The notes beneath the pieces were generated by a model. It made no database searches. It worked only from the letters and a program-made list of their open reading frames with translations, and was not told where the DNA came from. Made by a program: the position numbers and the translations under genes. Positions 1 to 8,219 of a stretch of 25,547 nt of DNA are shown piece after piece. This DNA comes from an uncultured Campylobacter sp. GTDB lineage: Bacteria; Actinomycetota; Actinomycetes; Mycobacteriales; Mycobacteriaceae. The stretch covers positions 1 to 25,547 of the forward strand of contig CALTYW010000013.1 in the NCBI GenBank assembly GCA_943913625.1, written 5' to 3'. Position 1 is the stretch's first letter. Every line of letters begins with the position of its first letter.

Positions 1-436
1 TGATGCCGAGCGCCTCGCCGAGATCCAGGTGGTCTTTGACCTCGAAGTCGAACTCCGGGACCTCGCCGACATGCTCGAGCACCACGAAGTCCTCTTCCCC
101 GCCGGCCGGCGCGCCGATGATGGGGTTCGGGATGGCGTACTGCAGCTCGCTCACGCGCGCCTCGGCCTCAGCCTGCGCGGCCTCGGCCTCCTTCACGCGG
201 GCCTTGAGCTCGTTGGAGCCCTCGAGCAGCGCCGGGCGCTCCTCCGGGGTGGCCTGGCCGATCTTCTTGCCGAAGGCCTTCTGCTCCCCGCGCAGCTCGT
301 CGGCAGCCTGGATGGCGCTGCGGCGCGCCTCGTCGGCGGCGATCAGCTGGTCCACCAGTGCGGGATCCTCGCCCCTGGCTACCTGGGATTCCTTGACCGC
401 ATCAGCGTTTTCGCGCACAAACTTCAGATCAATCAC
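1..436 (-). CDS. serS: Seryl-tRNA synthetase, N-terminal part (gene runs off the left edge)
   Basis: The product charges tRNA-Ser with serine in the cytoplasm. About 145 N-terminal residues are visible, beginning (M)IDLKFVRENADAVKESQ, the usual start of bacterial SerRS. They continue through the charged Ala/Glu/Arg-rich helices of the antiparallel coiled-coil arm that grips the long variable arm of tRNA-Ser, then the NPI-I motif and the EFDFEVKDHLDLGEALG segment that leads into the catalytic core. The class II catalytic motifs lie outside the window. I chose the GTG start because the family N-terminus begins exactly there. A TAAGGT -10-like box (444-449 on the minus strand) ends 7 nt before the GTG, so the mRNA may be leaderless, although a GAGGGG lies just before the start. 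It is divergent from the GntR gene. Identification is firm. Confidence 0.95.
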   Translation of the reverse strand, partial: MIDLKFVRENADAVKESQVARGEDPALVDQLIAADEARRSAIQAADELRGEQKAFGKKIGQATPEERPALLEGSNELKARVKEAEAAQAEAEARVSELQYAIPNPIIGAPAGGEEDFVVLEHVGEVPEFDFEVKDHLDLGEALGI

Positions 437-492
437 GCCCCTCACCTTACCTTGTCGCCCGACGCCGTCACCCGGTTTCCTGGACTGGTCAT

Positions 493-510
493 AACCACCG
501 GGCTATGGTT
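493..510. promoter_or_regulatory. Candidate operator over the -10 box of the GntR gene
   Basis: An inverted repeat AACCA-N8-TGGTT overlaps the TATGGT -10-like box of the downstream regulator gene. GntR regulators often repress themselves from such dyads. The arms are only 5 bp, so chance is possible. Confidence 0.3.
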
Positions 511-515
511 GGTGT

Positions 516-1280
516 ATGTCCGCGCAGCCACACCCCCCGATCATCGACGGACCAGTGCCCAAGCACGCGCAGCTGCGGTCGATCCTGGAGGAGTTGTGCG
601 CAACCGAGCTCTCCCCCGGCGACCCGCTGCCCGGCGAGCGTGCGCTGGAGGAGGCCTACGGCGTTTCCCGCATCACGGTGCGCCGGGCGATCGGGGACTT
701 GGTGGCGGCGGGGCGGCTGCGCCGGGTGCGCGGCAAGGGCACCTTCGTCGCCCCCGCCCCCCTGGTGAGCCGGCTGCACCTGGCGAGTTTCTCGGATGAG
801 ATGCGGGCGCAGAACGTCGAAGCGTCGTCACGCATTCTGCTCTCGGAGCGTGCGAAAGCGCCGCAGGACGTCGCCGAGTTCTTCGGCACGGCGCCCGATG
901 TGCCCCACATCCACCTGAAGCGGCTGCGCCTCGGCGACGGCCAACCCTACTCCGTCGACGACGCCTGGTACAACGCGGAACTCGTACCTGACCTGCTGGA
1001 AAACGGCGTGCACCACTCCGTGTACGCGCTGCTGGAGCACGACTACGGCCTCGGCATCACCGACGCGGACCAGACCGTGACGGCGCTCGCGGCCAGCGCC
1101 GAGCACGCGCAGCTTCTCGACGTCCCGGCGAACACCGCCTTACTGCACATCCTGCGCTTCGCCCACAGCGGCCGCCACAACGTGGAGTTCTGTTCCTCGG
1201 TGTACCGCACCGACCGTTACCGGCTGACAACGCGCGTTGAGCGGGAACCCGAAGAGGCGCGCGGGACGGAAGTGGAATAA
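516..1280 (+). CDS. farR: GntR-family (HutC/FarR subfamily) transcriptional regulator
   Basis: This is a 254-residue DNA-binding regulator. Residues about 15-75 form the winged helix-turn-helix: LSPGDPLPGERALEEAYGVS, then RITVRRAIGDLVAAGRL and the wing VRGKGTFVA. Residues about 90-245 form a UTRA-type effector domain (PHIHLKRLRL, YSVDDAWYN, ending EFCSSVYRTDRYRL). HutC-subfamily regulators usually sense a small metabolite. In C. glutamicum the GntR gene next to serS is, from memory, farR, linked to amino-acid biosynthesis control. The symbol rests on that synteny, not on an alignment. A TATGGT box (504-509) ends 6 nt before the ATG, so it is probably leaderless. It overlaps an AACCA-N8-TGGTT inverted repeat (493-510) that could be an autoregulatory operator. 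Despite the HutC fold, it is 7 kb from the hut genes, and the IclR gene is the better hut regulator. Confidence 0.85.
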   Translation: MSAQPHPPIIDGPVPKHAQLRSILEELCATELSPGDPLPGERALEEAYGVSRITVRRAIGDLVAAGRLRRVRGKGTFVAPAPLVSRLHLASFSDEMRAQNVEASSRILLSERAKAPQDVAEFFGTAPDVPHIHLKRLRLGDGQPYSVDDAWYNAELVPDLLENGVHHSVYALLEHDYGLGITDADQTVTALAASAEHAQLLDVPANTALLHILRFAHSGRHNVEFCSSVYRTDRYRLTTRVEREPEEARGTEVE

Positions 1281-1289
1281 TACGGACCC

Positions 1290-2399
1290 ATGACTTCCCA
1301 ATCCGCAGGACAATCGGCAGCGCACTCGACGCCGCTGCGCGCGTTCACGATCGCCGCGCTGGCAGGTTCCGTTGCCGCGGGCGCGTACGGCATCACCGCC
1401 GGGTCGAAGGATGCGGGAGACACAGGCGGCACTGCGGCGAACTCGACTAACACCGCCCCGACGGACCAGCCGGCTTCCTTCACCACCGCCGACGCGGGCA
1501 GCTGCCTGACCTGGCAGGTGGCCGAGGACGGCACGATCCACAGCTTCGAGCAGGCCGATTGCAACGGCGAGCACCGTTTTGAGGTGTCGCTGCGCGAGGA
1601 CCTGGCCACTTACCCCACCTCCGAGTTCGGGCCCGAGGCGCCGATGCCGAACCAGACCCGCCAAGCCCAGCTGCGCGAGGAGCTCTGCGGCGCGGCCACC
1701 CTGCGCTACCTGGGCGGGAAGTACGACCCGAACGGCCGCTACTCCATCGCCCCGATCCTGCCGCCGGCGGACGCGTGGGAGAACGGCGACCGCACCATGC
1801 TGTGCGGCCTGCAGGAAACCAACCGCGCGGGCGAGCCGGTGCTCACCCAGGGCCGCGTGGCGGACCAGGACCAGGCGCGCCTGTTCGAGCCCGGCCAGTG
1901 CGTGGCCATCGACGGCGCGAACTCGCTGACCGCCGTCGACTGCAACCAGCCTCACCAGCTGGAGATCACCAGCCAGGTCAACCTCGCCGAGGCGTTCCCG
2001 GACCACACGCCGAGCGTGGAGGAGCAGGACAAATTCCTCGGCGACCGCTGCACCACCGACGCCCACGACTACCTGGGCGGCGAGGAAAACCTCTACCAAA
2101 TCTCCCTGCGCCCGTTCTGGACCACACAGACCACCGCCTCGTGGGAGGGCGGCTCGCGCAGCGTCAACTGTTCGCTGATATTCTCGCGTCCGGAGGGCCA
2201 GTTCGCGACGCTCGAGAAGTCGGCGAAGGGCGGCAAGGAGCAGCTGCTTATCGACGGCACACCGCCCCCCGACCGTCCCGCACGCCGCCCGCTGCGCTCC
2301 GAGCTGCCCACCCCGCAGCCCACCGACCCGGCGGCGCTGAACGAGCCGAACCCGGCCGCGGAGTGGAACCAGGACCCCAACCAGGCACCGGCGTACTAA
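1290..2399 (+). CDS. Septum formation family protein (membrane-anchored, two Cys-rich repeats)
   Basis: This is a 369-residue protein with one hydrophobic N-terminal segment (about residues 17-37), probably an uncleaved anchor with the rest outside the membrane. Two related blocks follow (about residues 70-180 and 200-300). Each has four cysteines in the order C...DCN.xH...C...C (SCLTW, ADCNGEH, ELCGAA, MLCGL; then QCVAI, VDCNQPH, DRCTTD, VNCSL). This is the pattern of the actinobacterial 'septum formation' domain, and the cysteines probably form disulfides. The C-terminus is proline-rich and disordered. The exact function is not known; the family name comes from its association with cell division. 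It follows the GntR gene by 9 bp, with a possible leaderless promoter (TAATAC, 1278-1283). It overlaps the next gene by one base (TAATG), so the two are translationally coupled. Confidence 0.8.
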   Translation: MTSQSAGQSAAHSTPLRAFTIAALAGSVAAGAYGITAGSKDAGDTGGTAANSTNTAPTDQPASFTTADAGSCLTWQVAEDGTIHSFEQADCNGEHRFEVSLREDLATYPTSEFGPEAPMPNQTRQAQLREELCGAATLRYLGGKYDPNGRYSIAPILPPADAWENGDRTMLCGLQETNRAGEPVLTQGRVADQDQARLFEPGQCVAIDGANSLTAVDCNQPHQLEITSQVNLAEAFPDHTPSVEEQDKFLGDRCTTDAHDYLGGEENLYQISLRPFWTTQTTASWEGGSRSVNCSLIFSRPEGQFATLEKSAKGGKEQLLIDGTPPPDRPARRPLRSELPTPQPTDPAALNEPNPAAEWNQDPNQAPAY

Positions 2400-2746
2400 T
2401 GCTCCCCGTCAGCGACGAGGCGTTCGAGGAAATGATCAACGACGCGCTCGACACAATCCCCGACAACTTCGCCCGCCACATGACCAACATGGTCATCCTG
2501 GCCCGGGACTACAACCCGGACGACCCGACCCTGCTGGGCCTGTTCGAGGGCGTGCCGCTGACGGAGCAGCACTCCAACCACACCGGGTTCTTGCCCGATG
2601 CGGTGTTCGTGTACAAGAACGCTCTCGAAGCCATCTGCGTGGATGAGGAGCAACTGCGCCATGAAGTGAAAGTGACCGTGCTGCACGAGGTCGGCCACTA
2701 CTTCGGCCTAGAGGAGCACGAGCTTCACGCGCTTGGCTGGGGGTAG
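2399..2746 (+). CDS. Metallopeptidase family protein (minimal zincin)
   Basis: A 115-residue protein. Residues about 96-106 carry the zinc-binding HEVGHYFGLEEHEL signature (HExxH, then a downstream Glu/His), as in the small 'zincin_1' metallopeptidase-like family common in actinobacteria. The N-terminus (SDEAFEEMINDALDTIP, PDDPTLLGLFEGVPLTE) is also typical of that family. The substrate is unknown. The ATG start lies in a TAATG overlap with the septum-formation gene, which argues for coupled translation; longer versions of this reading frame are only the shadow of that upstream gene. Its last 22 bases overlap the end of pheA on the other strand. Family assignment is firm; whether it is an active protease is not known. 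Confidence 0.85.
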   Translation: MLPVSDEAFEEMINDALDTIPDNFARHMTNMVILARDYNPDDPTLLGLFEGVPLTEQHSNHTGFLPDAVFVYKNALEAICVDEEQLRHEVKVTVLHEVGHYFGLEEHELHALGWG

Positions 2747-3642
2747 CCGCGGCGGGCGGCGTCGACCCACTCGGTGGCGGCGGTGATGCGGGTGGTCGAC
2801 GGGTCGTCGTGAAGCAATTGCCCGCTTCTGGGCCACGAGCCGAGGAAGCGGATCGAGCTTGCGCGCAGGTAGACGCCGCGCAGCGCTTCGGCGACGGGCG
2901 CGTCCTCGATGTGGCCCACGAGGTCGACGAAGAAGTTGTACGTGTTGGGTTCTTTGCGCGTGGGGCGCGATTCGATGCGTGAGAGATCCACGCCGCGGTA
3001 CGCGAATTCCTGCAGGATAGCGACGAGCGTGCCGGGTTCGTTGGGGGTTTGGAACACCAGTGACGTGCGGTCGTTGCCCGTGGGGGCCGGGGGCTTTTGC
3101 TGCTTACCGACGAAGACGAAGCGCGTCCTTGCCGTCTCCAAATCAGCCACCCCGCGGGCGTGCACTTCGAGTCCCAGGAGGTCCGCGGCGCGTTCAGGTG
3201 CGGCGGCGACATCGGCCTCGCCTGCGGCGACCTGCTGCGCGGCCGCCCCGTTCGATGCTGCCGGGGTGAACGCGGCGTTCGGCATGTGCTCGGCCGCCCA
3301 GCGCTTCACCTGCTGGTACGCCACGGGGTGGGTGGCAAACGTGCGGGCGTCGGCGAGGTCCTGGCCGGGCCGCATCATGATCGCGAACGCGATAGCCAGC
3401 TCCGTCTCACCGAGTATCTGGGTGTTGGGGGCGTCCACGAGCGCGTCGGAGGTGGAGGTCACGGCGCCGTCGACGGAGTTCTCGATCGCGCACACCGCGT
3501 ACTCGGCCTCCCCGCGCTCCACGGCCTGCAGGGCCGCGTGCGGCGAATCGACGGGCACAAGCTGCGTGTCCGGCTGGGCGAAGCGGGTGGCGGCTTCCTC
3601 CGTGAAGGTGCCGGCGGGGCCGAGGTAGGCGATGCGGGTCAT
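2725..3642 (-). CDS. pheA: Prephenate dehydratase
   Basis: A cytoplasmic enzyme that converts prephenate to phenylpyruvate in phenylalanine synthesis. The 305-residue protein is of normal length for a stand-alone dehydratase. It starts TRIAYLGPAGTFTEEAATRF (family N-terminus). The catalytic Thr-Arg-Phe motif appears in RTRFVFVG at about residues 170-178. A C-terminal ACT domain follows (PGTLVAILQEF, then the ESRPTRKEPNTYNFFVDL hallmark), which usually binds phenylalanine for feedback inhibition. The start codon overlaps the stop of the upstream DUF2891 gene by 4 bases (ATGA), so the two form a coupled minus-strand operon. The 3' end overlaps the metallopeptidase gene from the opposite strand by 22 bp. 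Confidence 0.96.
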   Translation of the reverse strand: MTRIAYLGPAGTFTEEAATRFAQPDTQLVPVDSPHAALQAVERGEAEYAVCAIENSVDGAVTSTSDALVDAPNTQILGETELAIAFAIMMRPGQDLADARTFATHPVAYQQVKRWAAEHMPNAAFTPAASNGAAAQQVAAGEADVAAAPERAADLLGLEVHARGVADLETARTRFVFVGKQQKPPAPTGNDRTSLVFQTPNEPGTLVAILQEFAYRGVDLSRIESRPTRKEPNTYNFFVDLVGHIEDAPVAEALRGVYLRASSIRFLGSWPRSGQLLHDDPSTTRITAATEWVDAARRGYPQPSA

Positions 3643-4556
3643 GGGTTCAGGCTAGCGTCGGCCAGCCGCGCGTAGGTGATCAGCCAGTGCGTGGCCATGA
3701 AGTTGGTGCCGGTCAGATGCGGCGCGGCGGCGCTGATGAGCAGCTCGGTGTGTTCCGGTTTGCCGATCTCGCGCAGCAGCCACGCGCGGGTGAGCATGAG
3801 GCCGACCAGATGCGCCTGCTTGCCGTCTTCCGGGTGTTCCACCTGGATGGGGCGGGTGAAGTGGGCGTAGGCGTCCGCGGGGAGGAAGGCGGCCAGCCAT
3901 TCCTGGAACTGGTCTGGTGCGAGGACGCGGCGCATGAGCGCGGCCTCGGCCAGCGCGTTGGAGACGAAGTCGTGGCCGGAGGTTTCCCACCGGTAGGGAT
4001 AGTCGCGGTCGTTTGCGAACCACTGTCGTGCCGTTTGTTCGACGGTTTGGCGGAGTTCCGGTTCCGCGTCGTGGATGAGCAGCAGCGCGAGCGCCGAGTT
4101 GTCGTGCACGCCGTGGCGCACCGGCGCCTGCTGGGTGTGAAGCCACGCCTCGATGTTGGCGTTGACCTGGGGCGCGAACTCAGCGAAGGCGGCCTCCCAG
4201 CGGGTGCCGCGGCACTCCTTCGCCAGCTGGGCGGCCCAGGCGAGGCCGTAGGGTCGTTCGTAGAGCGGGTGGTCGCGCAGGTATTTCGCCTCCGCGGCGA
4301 GGTTGGCCGGGGTGAGGCGGCTATCCAGTAGCGCTTCGAGTTCGTCCGTTCGGATTCCACCGCCGTTGCGCGTGAGCGCAACGCCGGTTGCGAGCATGTG
4401 CACGCAGGAATGCCAATCGAAGGACCCGTGGAACGCCGGATGCAGCTCGCGCGGGGTTTGGGCTGCGTCCGCGTCGCCGAAGGCCACGTGGTGCGCGGAG
4501 TACGGGTACTCCTGCTCCACCACCTGGACGATGGTGCGGGCCCAAGCATCATGCAT
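3639..4556 (-). CDS. DUF2891 family protein
   Basis: A 305-residue soluble protein with no signal peptide or membrane segment. The early segment HPAFHGSFDWHSCVHML, followed by the conserved Trp/Glu/His-rich helices (YPYRWETSGHDFVSNALAEAALMRR; NFMATHWLITYARL), matches the DUF2891 family. The family is thought to have an alpha/alpha toroid-like fold; its function is unknown. It is translationally coupled to pheA, which suggests co-expression but not necessarily a shared pathway. A TAACTT -10-like box (4564-4569, minus strand) sits 7 nt before the ATG, consistent with a leaderless transcript. The opposite gene starts only 17 bp away. Confidence 0.8.
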   Translation of the reverse strand: MHDAWARTIVQVVEQEYPYSAHHVAFGDADAAQTPRELHPAFHGSFDWHSCVHMLATGVALTRNGGGIRTDELEALLDSRLTPANLAAEAKYLRDHPLYERPYGLAWAAQLAKECRGTRWEAAFAEFAPQVNANIEAWLHTQQAPVRHGVHDNSALALLLIHDAEPELRQTVEQTARQWFANDRDYPYRWETSGHDFVSNALAEAALMRRVLAPDQFQEWLAAFLPADAYAHFTRPIQVEHPEDGKQAHLVGLMLTRAWLLREIGKPEHTELLISAAAPHLTGTNFMATHWLITYARLADASLNP

Positions 4557-4573
4557 GGCGCTAAAGTTACCGC
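4557..4573. promoter_or_regulatory. 17-bp divergent intergenic with two overlapping -10 boxes
   Basis: Between the divergent DUF2891 and CPBP genes, TAAAGT (4562-4567, plus) and TAACTT (4564-4569, minus) overlap by four bases. Each ends 6-7 nt before its ATG. Neither gene has a Shine-Dalgarno sequence. This is the layout expected of two leaderless transcripts whose polymerases would exclude one another. Confidence 0.45.
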
Positions 4574-5275
4574 ATGCGCAAGCGCCTGATCACCGAAGTC
4601 GTGCTGGTCCTCGTGGTCACGTTCGGCACGTCGGGGCTGCGGTCGCTGCTCCGGCTCATCGATTCGCTTCTGCAGGCGCCGCCGCTGAACGAGCAATCCA
4701 CCACCATCGTCAACCCCGCCTCCGACGTGGCGTGGCTGGACCTTGCGCTGCAGGCCACCTCGGCGCTGTCCTTGATCGCGTGGGGCGGGCTGGCCTGGTA
4801 CCTGCTCGGGGAGAAGTGGCGCTGGCCCACCTGGGGTGACGCCGCCCGTGGTGCCGGGTTCGCCGCGCTCATCGGCTTGCCCGGCCTGGCGTTGTACGTC
4901 GCGGCGGTCCACCTGGGGTTGAGCAAGGTGGTGGTGCCCACCACTGAGGCCATCCAGATCCCGACGAGCCTTCTGTGGTCCTTCGCCAACGGCTTCGCTG
5001 AGGAGGTCGTGGTGGTGATGTACCTGCTCACCCGCCTGCGGCAGCTGGACGTGAAACCGTGGGCGGCCATCGGCGCCTCCGCGGTGCTGCGCGGGTCGTA
5101 CCATCTCTACCAGGGTGTCTCCGCCGGCTTCGGCAACATCGTGATGGGCGTGGTGTTCGCGTGGTATTTCCACCGCACCGGCAAGGTCTGGCCGCTTATC
5201 TTGGCTCACTTTTTCATCGACGCAGTGGCGTTTATCGCGTACCCGCTACTCGATCTTTCCTGGCTCGGAATCTAA
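4574..5275 (+). CDS. CPBP-type intramembrane metalloprotease-like protein
   Basis: A 233-residue integral membrane protein with about six hydrophobic segments. The CPBP (Abi/CAAX-protease) features are E143-E144 in FAEEVVVVMYLL (motif 1), H177 in GSYHLYQG (motif 2) and H212 plus D216 in LAHFFIDA (motif 3). Motif 1 is normally EExxxR; here the expected Arg is a Val, and an Arg occurs only at residue 154, so activity is uncertain. Roles in this family range from prenyl-protein processing to bacteriocin self-immunity; none can be assigned here. The start is the first ATG, probably leaderless. The LCP gene follows after 9 bp, suggesting co-expression with an envelope enzyme. Confidence 0.8.
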   Translation: MRKRLITEVVLVLVVTFGTSGLRSLLRLIDSLLQAPPLNEQSTTIVNPASDVAWLDLALQATSALSLIAWGGLAWYLLGEKWRWPTWGDAARGAGFAALIGLPGLALYVAAVHLGLSKVVVPTTEAIQIPTSLLWSFANGFAEEVVVVMYLLTRLRQLDVKPWAAIGASAVLRGSYHLYQGVSAGFGNIVMGVVFAWYFHRTGKVWPLILAHFFIDAVAFIAYPLLDLSWLGI

Positions 5276-5284
5276 CCTGAATCC

Positions 5285-6529
5285 ATGCCAACTACGCCGC
5301 ACTCCAACGACCCCCGGGACAACCTTGGGGATTACGTGCTGGGCAAAGACGGGAAACCGATGGTCGACCGGTACGGCCGGCCCATCCGCAAGCGCCCCGC
5401 AGCAAGCGGCAGCACCGTGTACGAACCGCGGCGCGCCCCGCAGTACCCGCCGCGCCAACCAGAGCAGCGGCGGCAACCACCCCGCCAGGAAACCCGCGTG
5501 GTCCGCGAGCGCCCGAGACAGCAACCCCCGCGGCCTGCGCAACGTCCGGCGCCGCGCCCTGCGCCAAATCCCGTACCCCAGCCGCAAGAACCCCCGATGC
5601 AGATTCATCGGCGGCGGGGGAAACCGAAGCGTCGTAAAGCAAAAGCCCCTGGTTGCGGCAGCATCGTCGCGATCATCCTCGTGCTTGCGCTCGCGGGGCT
5701 TCTGCTTAGCGACGCAAGATTGCACCGCGTCGCAGCCCTCCCCGACCAGCAGATCGCGAACACCGCCGGGACGAACTGGCTGCTCGTCGGCTCGGACTCG
5801 CGCGAGGGGCTGAGTGAGAAGGACGTAGAGCGCCTCGGCACCGGCGGCGACATCGGCTCAACGCGCACGGACACGATCATGCTCATGCACATCCCGCTCG
5901 CCGGGAAGGCGACGCTGATGTCGATCCCGCGCGACTCGTACGTGGAGCTGCCCGGGTACGGCTACGACAAGATCAACGCCGCGTTCGCGATCGGCGGGCA
6001 GGAACTGCTGGTGGAGACCGTGGAGCACAACACCGGTCTGCGCATCGACCGCTACGCGGAGATCGGCATGGGCGGGCTCGCCGGCGTGGTCGATGCGGTC
6101 GGCGGCGTGGAGATCTGCGTGGCCGAGCCCATCGACGACCCCCTGGCCAACATCAACCTGCAGCCGGGTTGCCAGAAGATGGACGGCGCCACCGCGCTCG
6201 GCTACGTGCGCACCCGCGCCACCGCCCAGGGCGACCTCGACCGCGTGGCGCGCCAGCGCGAGTTCATGAGTGCCTTGGTGTCGCGCGCGCTTTCGCCGGC
6301 GGTGTGGCTGAACCCGTTCCGCGTAGTGCGGCTGATGTGGGTCGGGCCGTCGCTGTTCATCGTGGGCCAGGGCGACCACATCTGGAACCTCGCACGGATC
6401 CCCATTGCTATGAGCACTGGGTTGGAGACCGAGACGGTGCCGATCGGCGGTTTCGCCGACACCGAGGTCGGCAGCGTGGTGCTGTGGGACGACGTCGCGG
6501 CGGAGGAGCTGTTCGCCTCGCTGCGATAG
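5285..6529 (+). CDS. LytR-CpsA-Psr (LCP) family cell-wall glycopolymer transferase
   Basis: A 414-residue membrane protein. Residues 1-122 are cytoplasmic, rich in Pro/Arg/Gln and end in a basic cluster. Residues about 125-142 form one transmembrane helix. From residue 165 the LCP domain is outside the cell: LLVGSDSREG, RTDTIMLMHI, SIPRDSYVELPGYGYDKINAAFAIGG, VDAVGGVEICV and ALGYVRTRATAQGDLDRVARQREFM, which contain the conserved Asp and Arg residues that bind pyrophosphate and Mg. LCP proteins attach glycopolymers to peptidoglycan; in corynebacteria the polymer is arabinogalactan. Synteny suggests the counterpart of C. glutamicum lcpB (from memory). A TAACCT box 6 nt before the ATG suggests a leaderless start. 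The gene ends 6 bp from the convergent HNH gene. Confidence 0.9.
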   Translation: MPTTPHSNDPRDNLGDYVLGKDGKPMVDRYGRPIRKRPAASGSTVYEPRRAPQYPPRQPEQRRQPPRQETRVVRERPRQQPPRPAQRPAPRPAPNPVPQPQEPPMQIHRRRGKPKRRKAKAPGCGSIVAIILVLALAGLLLSDARLHRVAALPDQQIANTAGTNWLLVGSDSREGLSEKDVERLGTGGDIGSTRTDTIMLMHIPLAGKATLMSIPRDSYVELPGYGYDKINAAFAIGGQELLVETVEHNTGLRIDRYAEIGMGGLAGVVDAVGGVEICVAEPIDDPLANINLQPGCQKMDGATALGYVRTRATAQGDLDRVARQREFMSALVSRALSPAVWLNPFRVVRLMWVGPSLFIVGQGDHIWNLARIPIAMSTGLETETVPIGGFADTEVGSVVLWDDVAAEELFASLR

Positions 6530-6535
6530 CGCTGA

Positions 6536-7819
6536 CTACACCGCTTCAAAAGACATCTCCTCATCCACCAGCCGCTCGTACTCCGCCATAGACACGGCAG
6601 TGTCGTCGCGGCGTGGCATGGAGTAATTCGCCGACACGTAGCGGGCCCCGTCGCGGTACGAGAAGTGAATATCGTGACCATCCTTCTCAATGCCCAGATA
6701 CCCCTCCGTGACCAGCGAATGGCACGAAGAGCACAGCGGCAGCAAGTTCTCCAGATCGGTCGGCCCACCATCTGCCCATTCGTGGATGTGGTGCATCTCT
6801 ATGAACCGGGAGTGCGTGCATCCAGGTGCTGCACATTGCCCGCCCCACATCGTCAGCAGCGCATTGACCTGCGCTGCTGAGGCCAGGCGCGAAGCTCTCC
6901 CAGTGTTGATGATAAGTCCGTGCTCGTCCACCCGCGATAAGCGAACGAACGCATTTGAAATGAGGTGCGCGAGCGCCGCATTCGGCGCGCCGAGATTGTT
7001 CGGCATATACGCGCGGCCATCCTTCGTAGCGATGACATTTACGTGGGCACCTGGAGCAAGCAGGGTGTTTGTGTGTGTCGCGCGGGCAATGTGAACGAGA
7101 CCCATGAGCGCCTTGAGCAGCATGCGACCAATTGGGAGACCGTAACCAGAAGCAGTTTTCTTCGTCGGTTTGGCCGGCTCGACCTCCATGGCGCGATCCA
7201 TTGCTTCATCAATGGACTCCTCCGGAACCACCTGCTCGCTGCCGTCGAAAAGTTCATCCAGGTTGCAGTGGGCGATCTCACCGAGCTTCAGCCCGGCCTT
7301 GAATGCGGCCGCGTCAACCGGGTTGAGGCGACCGTGCAGGCGGAGACTGCCGTCCGGTTCCTGGTGCAGGCGCAGGTAATACCCGGGCAGTTCCTCTTCC
7401 CCCTCCCCCTGCTTCGTGTGGCCCGCGAGCATCACCTCAAGCTGGTGATACCCCATCTCACAAGCAAGATTGACCAACTCTTCCTCATTCTCCTCAGTGA
7501 GGTATTTGAGAAGGAGGCGAACCACGGAATAGCTGATAACCCCCTCCTTGAAGCGCTGCTCCAAATATCGGAACATGCCCAGCCTGTGAGCAACATTGAC
7601 GTACTCGTGGGCTGTGGAGGACGACATGCCATACCTGCGCATCAGCCACTGCGCCGTAGTTCGCGTGCCAACTTCGTTCGCCAGTTCGAGCTTGTCGAAC
7701 TCACGGATCCCCGCGAGTAGCTTGGCCTTATTCGACGACATACCCCGGTGCGCATCATCGATGGACTGGCACAACGCCAGCGCAATCGCCTCAAATTCCT
7801 TACGTTCAATGGTGTCCAT
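6536..7819 (-). CDS. DUF222 domain HNH endonuclease (13E12 repeat-type protein)
   Basis: A 427-residue protein. The N-terminal about 270 residues form a helical DUF222 domain (ELANEVGTRTTAQWLMRRYGMSSSTAHEYVNVAHRL; RLHGRLNPVDAAAFKAGL). The C-terminus holds a complete HNH nuclease module: CAAPGC, then EMHHIHEWADGGPTDLENLLPLCSSCHSLV, with the Cys pairs and His/Asn residues intact. Such genes are multicopy in actinobacteria (the REP13E12 family in mycobacteria); their biological role is not established. I chose the ATG at 7819 because GGGGAG lies 4 nt upstream of it; an ATG at 7831 would add four residues but has no such site. Base composition is visibly more AT-rich than the neighbours, consistent with acquisition. 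The adjacent 622 bp holds repeats. Confidence 0.88.
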   Translation of the reverse strand: MDTIERKEFEAIALALCQSIDDAHRGMSSNKAKLLAGIREFDKLELANEVGTRTTAQWLMRRYGMSSSTAHEYVNVAHRLGMFRYLEQRFKEGVISYSVVRLLLKYLTEENEEELVNLACEMGYHQLEVMLAGHTKQGEGEEELPGYYLRLHQEPDGSLRLHGRLNPVDAAAFKAGLKLGEIAHCNLDELFDGSEQVVPEESIDEAMDRAMEVEPAKPTKKTASGYGLPIGRMLLKALMGLVHIARATHTNTLLAPGAHVNVIATKDGRAYMPNNLGAPNAALAHLISNAFVRLSRVDEHGLIINTGRASRLASAAQVNALLTMWGGQCAAPGCTHSRFIEMHHIHEWADGGPTDLENLLPLCSSCHSLVTEGYLGIEKDGHDIHFSYRDGARYVSANYSMPRRDDTAVSMAEYERLVDEEMSFEAV

Positions 7820-7835
7820 TCCACTCCCCATTCGG

Positions 7836-7854
7836 TCGATATTGCATTCGATAT
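7836..7854. promoter_or_regulatory. Direct repeat upstream of the HNH gene
   Basis: TCGATAT occurs twice, 12 bp apart (7836-7842 and 7848-7854), just upstream of the HNH gene start, in an AT-rich patch that continues to about 7870. It could be a regulator site or part of the promoter. There is no independent support. Confidence 0.25.
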
Positions 7855-8013
7855 AGAAGAGTATATAGACGCTGCCGACACGTCTCTGACCAGCGAAAAT
7901 GATGTTTGTAAGACTTGTTATAAAGAGGCGTTTGAGGTGCTATGTGGAGCAGCTTTTCGAGGCCGCTTTCCAACGCCATTGCCCGTCCCTTTCCGAGAAC
8001 TCCATGCGCCGGG

Positions 8014-8219
8014 AAACTCCGCATTGCGGACAAGTGGGCGCACACCAACTAATCGGGTGAAACTTCGGAACGAGGACGCTTCATCGGTTCCCCTCGGGTC
8101 ACCCCACCCACCCGGAAAACTCCGCATTGCGGACAAATGGGTGCACGCCAACTAATCCCGCGCAACTTCGGAACGAGGACGCTTCATCGGTTCCCCCCGG
8201 ACCACCCCACCCACCCGGA
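8014..8219. repeat. Two 103-bp tandem units that include the 41-bp repeat
   Basis: 8014-8116 and 8117-8219 are about 90% identical by eye over their full 103 bp. They share the spacer segment ACTTCGGAACGAGGACGC and the run that leads into the next copy. The third and fourth 41-bp copies have a different spacer, so the array grew by duplication of the 103-bp unit and then diverged. Confidence 0.8.

Noticed and set aside
516..1280. The GntR/HutC-type protein as the regulator of the hut genes
   Set aside because: It has a HutC-subfamily fold but sits next to serS in a conserved core block 7 kb away. The IclR gene lies within the hut region and IclR-type HutR is known in corynebacteria.
7748..8155. 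A 135-codon plus-strand frame running from inside the HNH gene through the repeats
   Set aside because: It starts antisense to the HNH gene, its C-terminal half is only repeat sequence, and it has no ribosome binding site.
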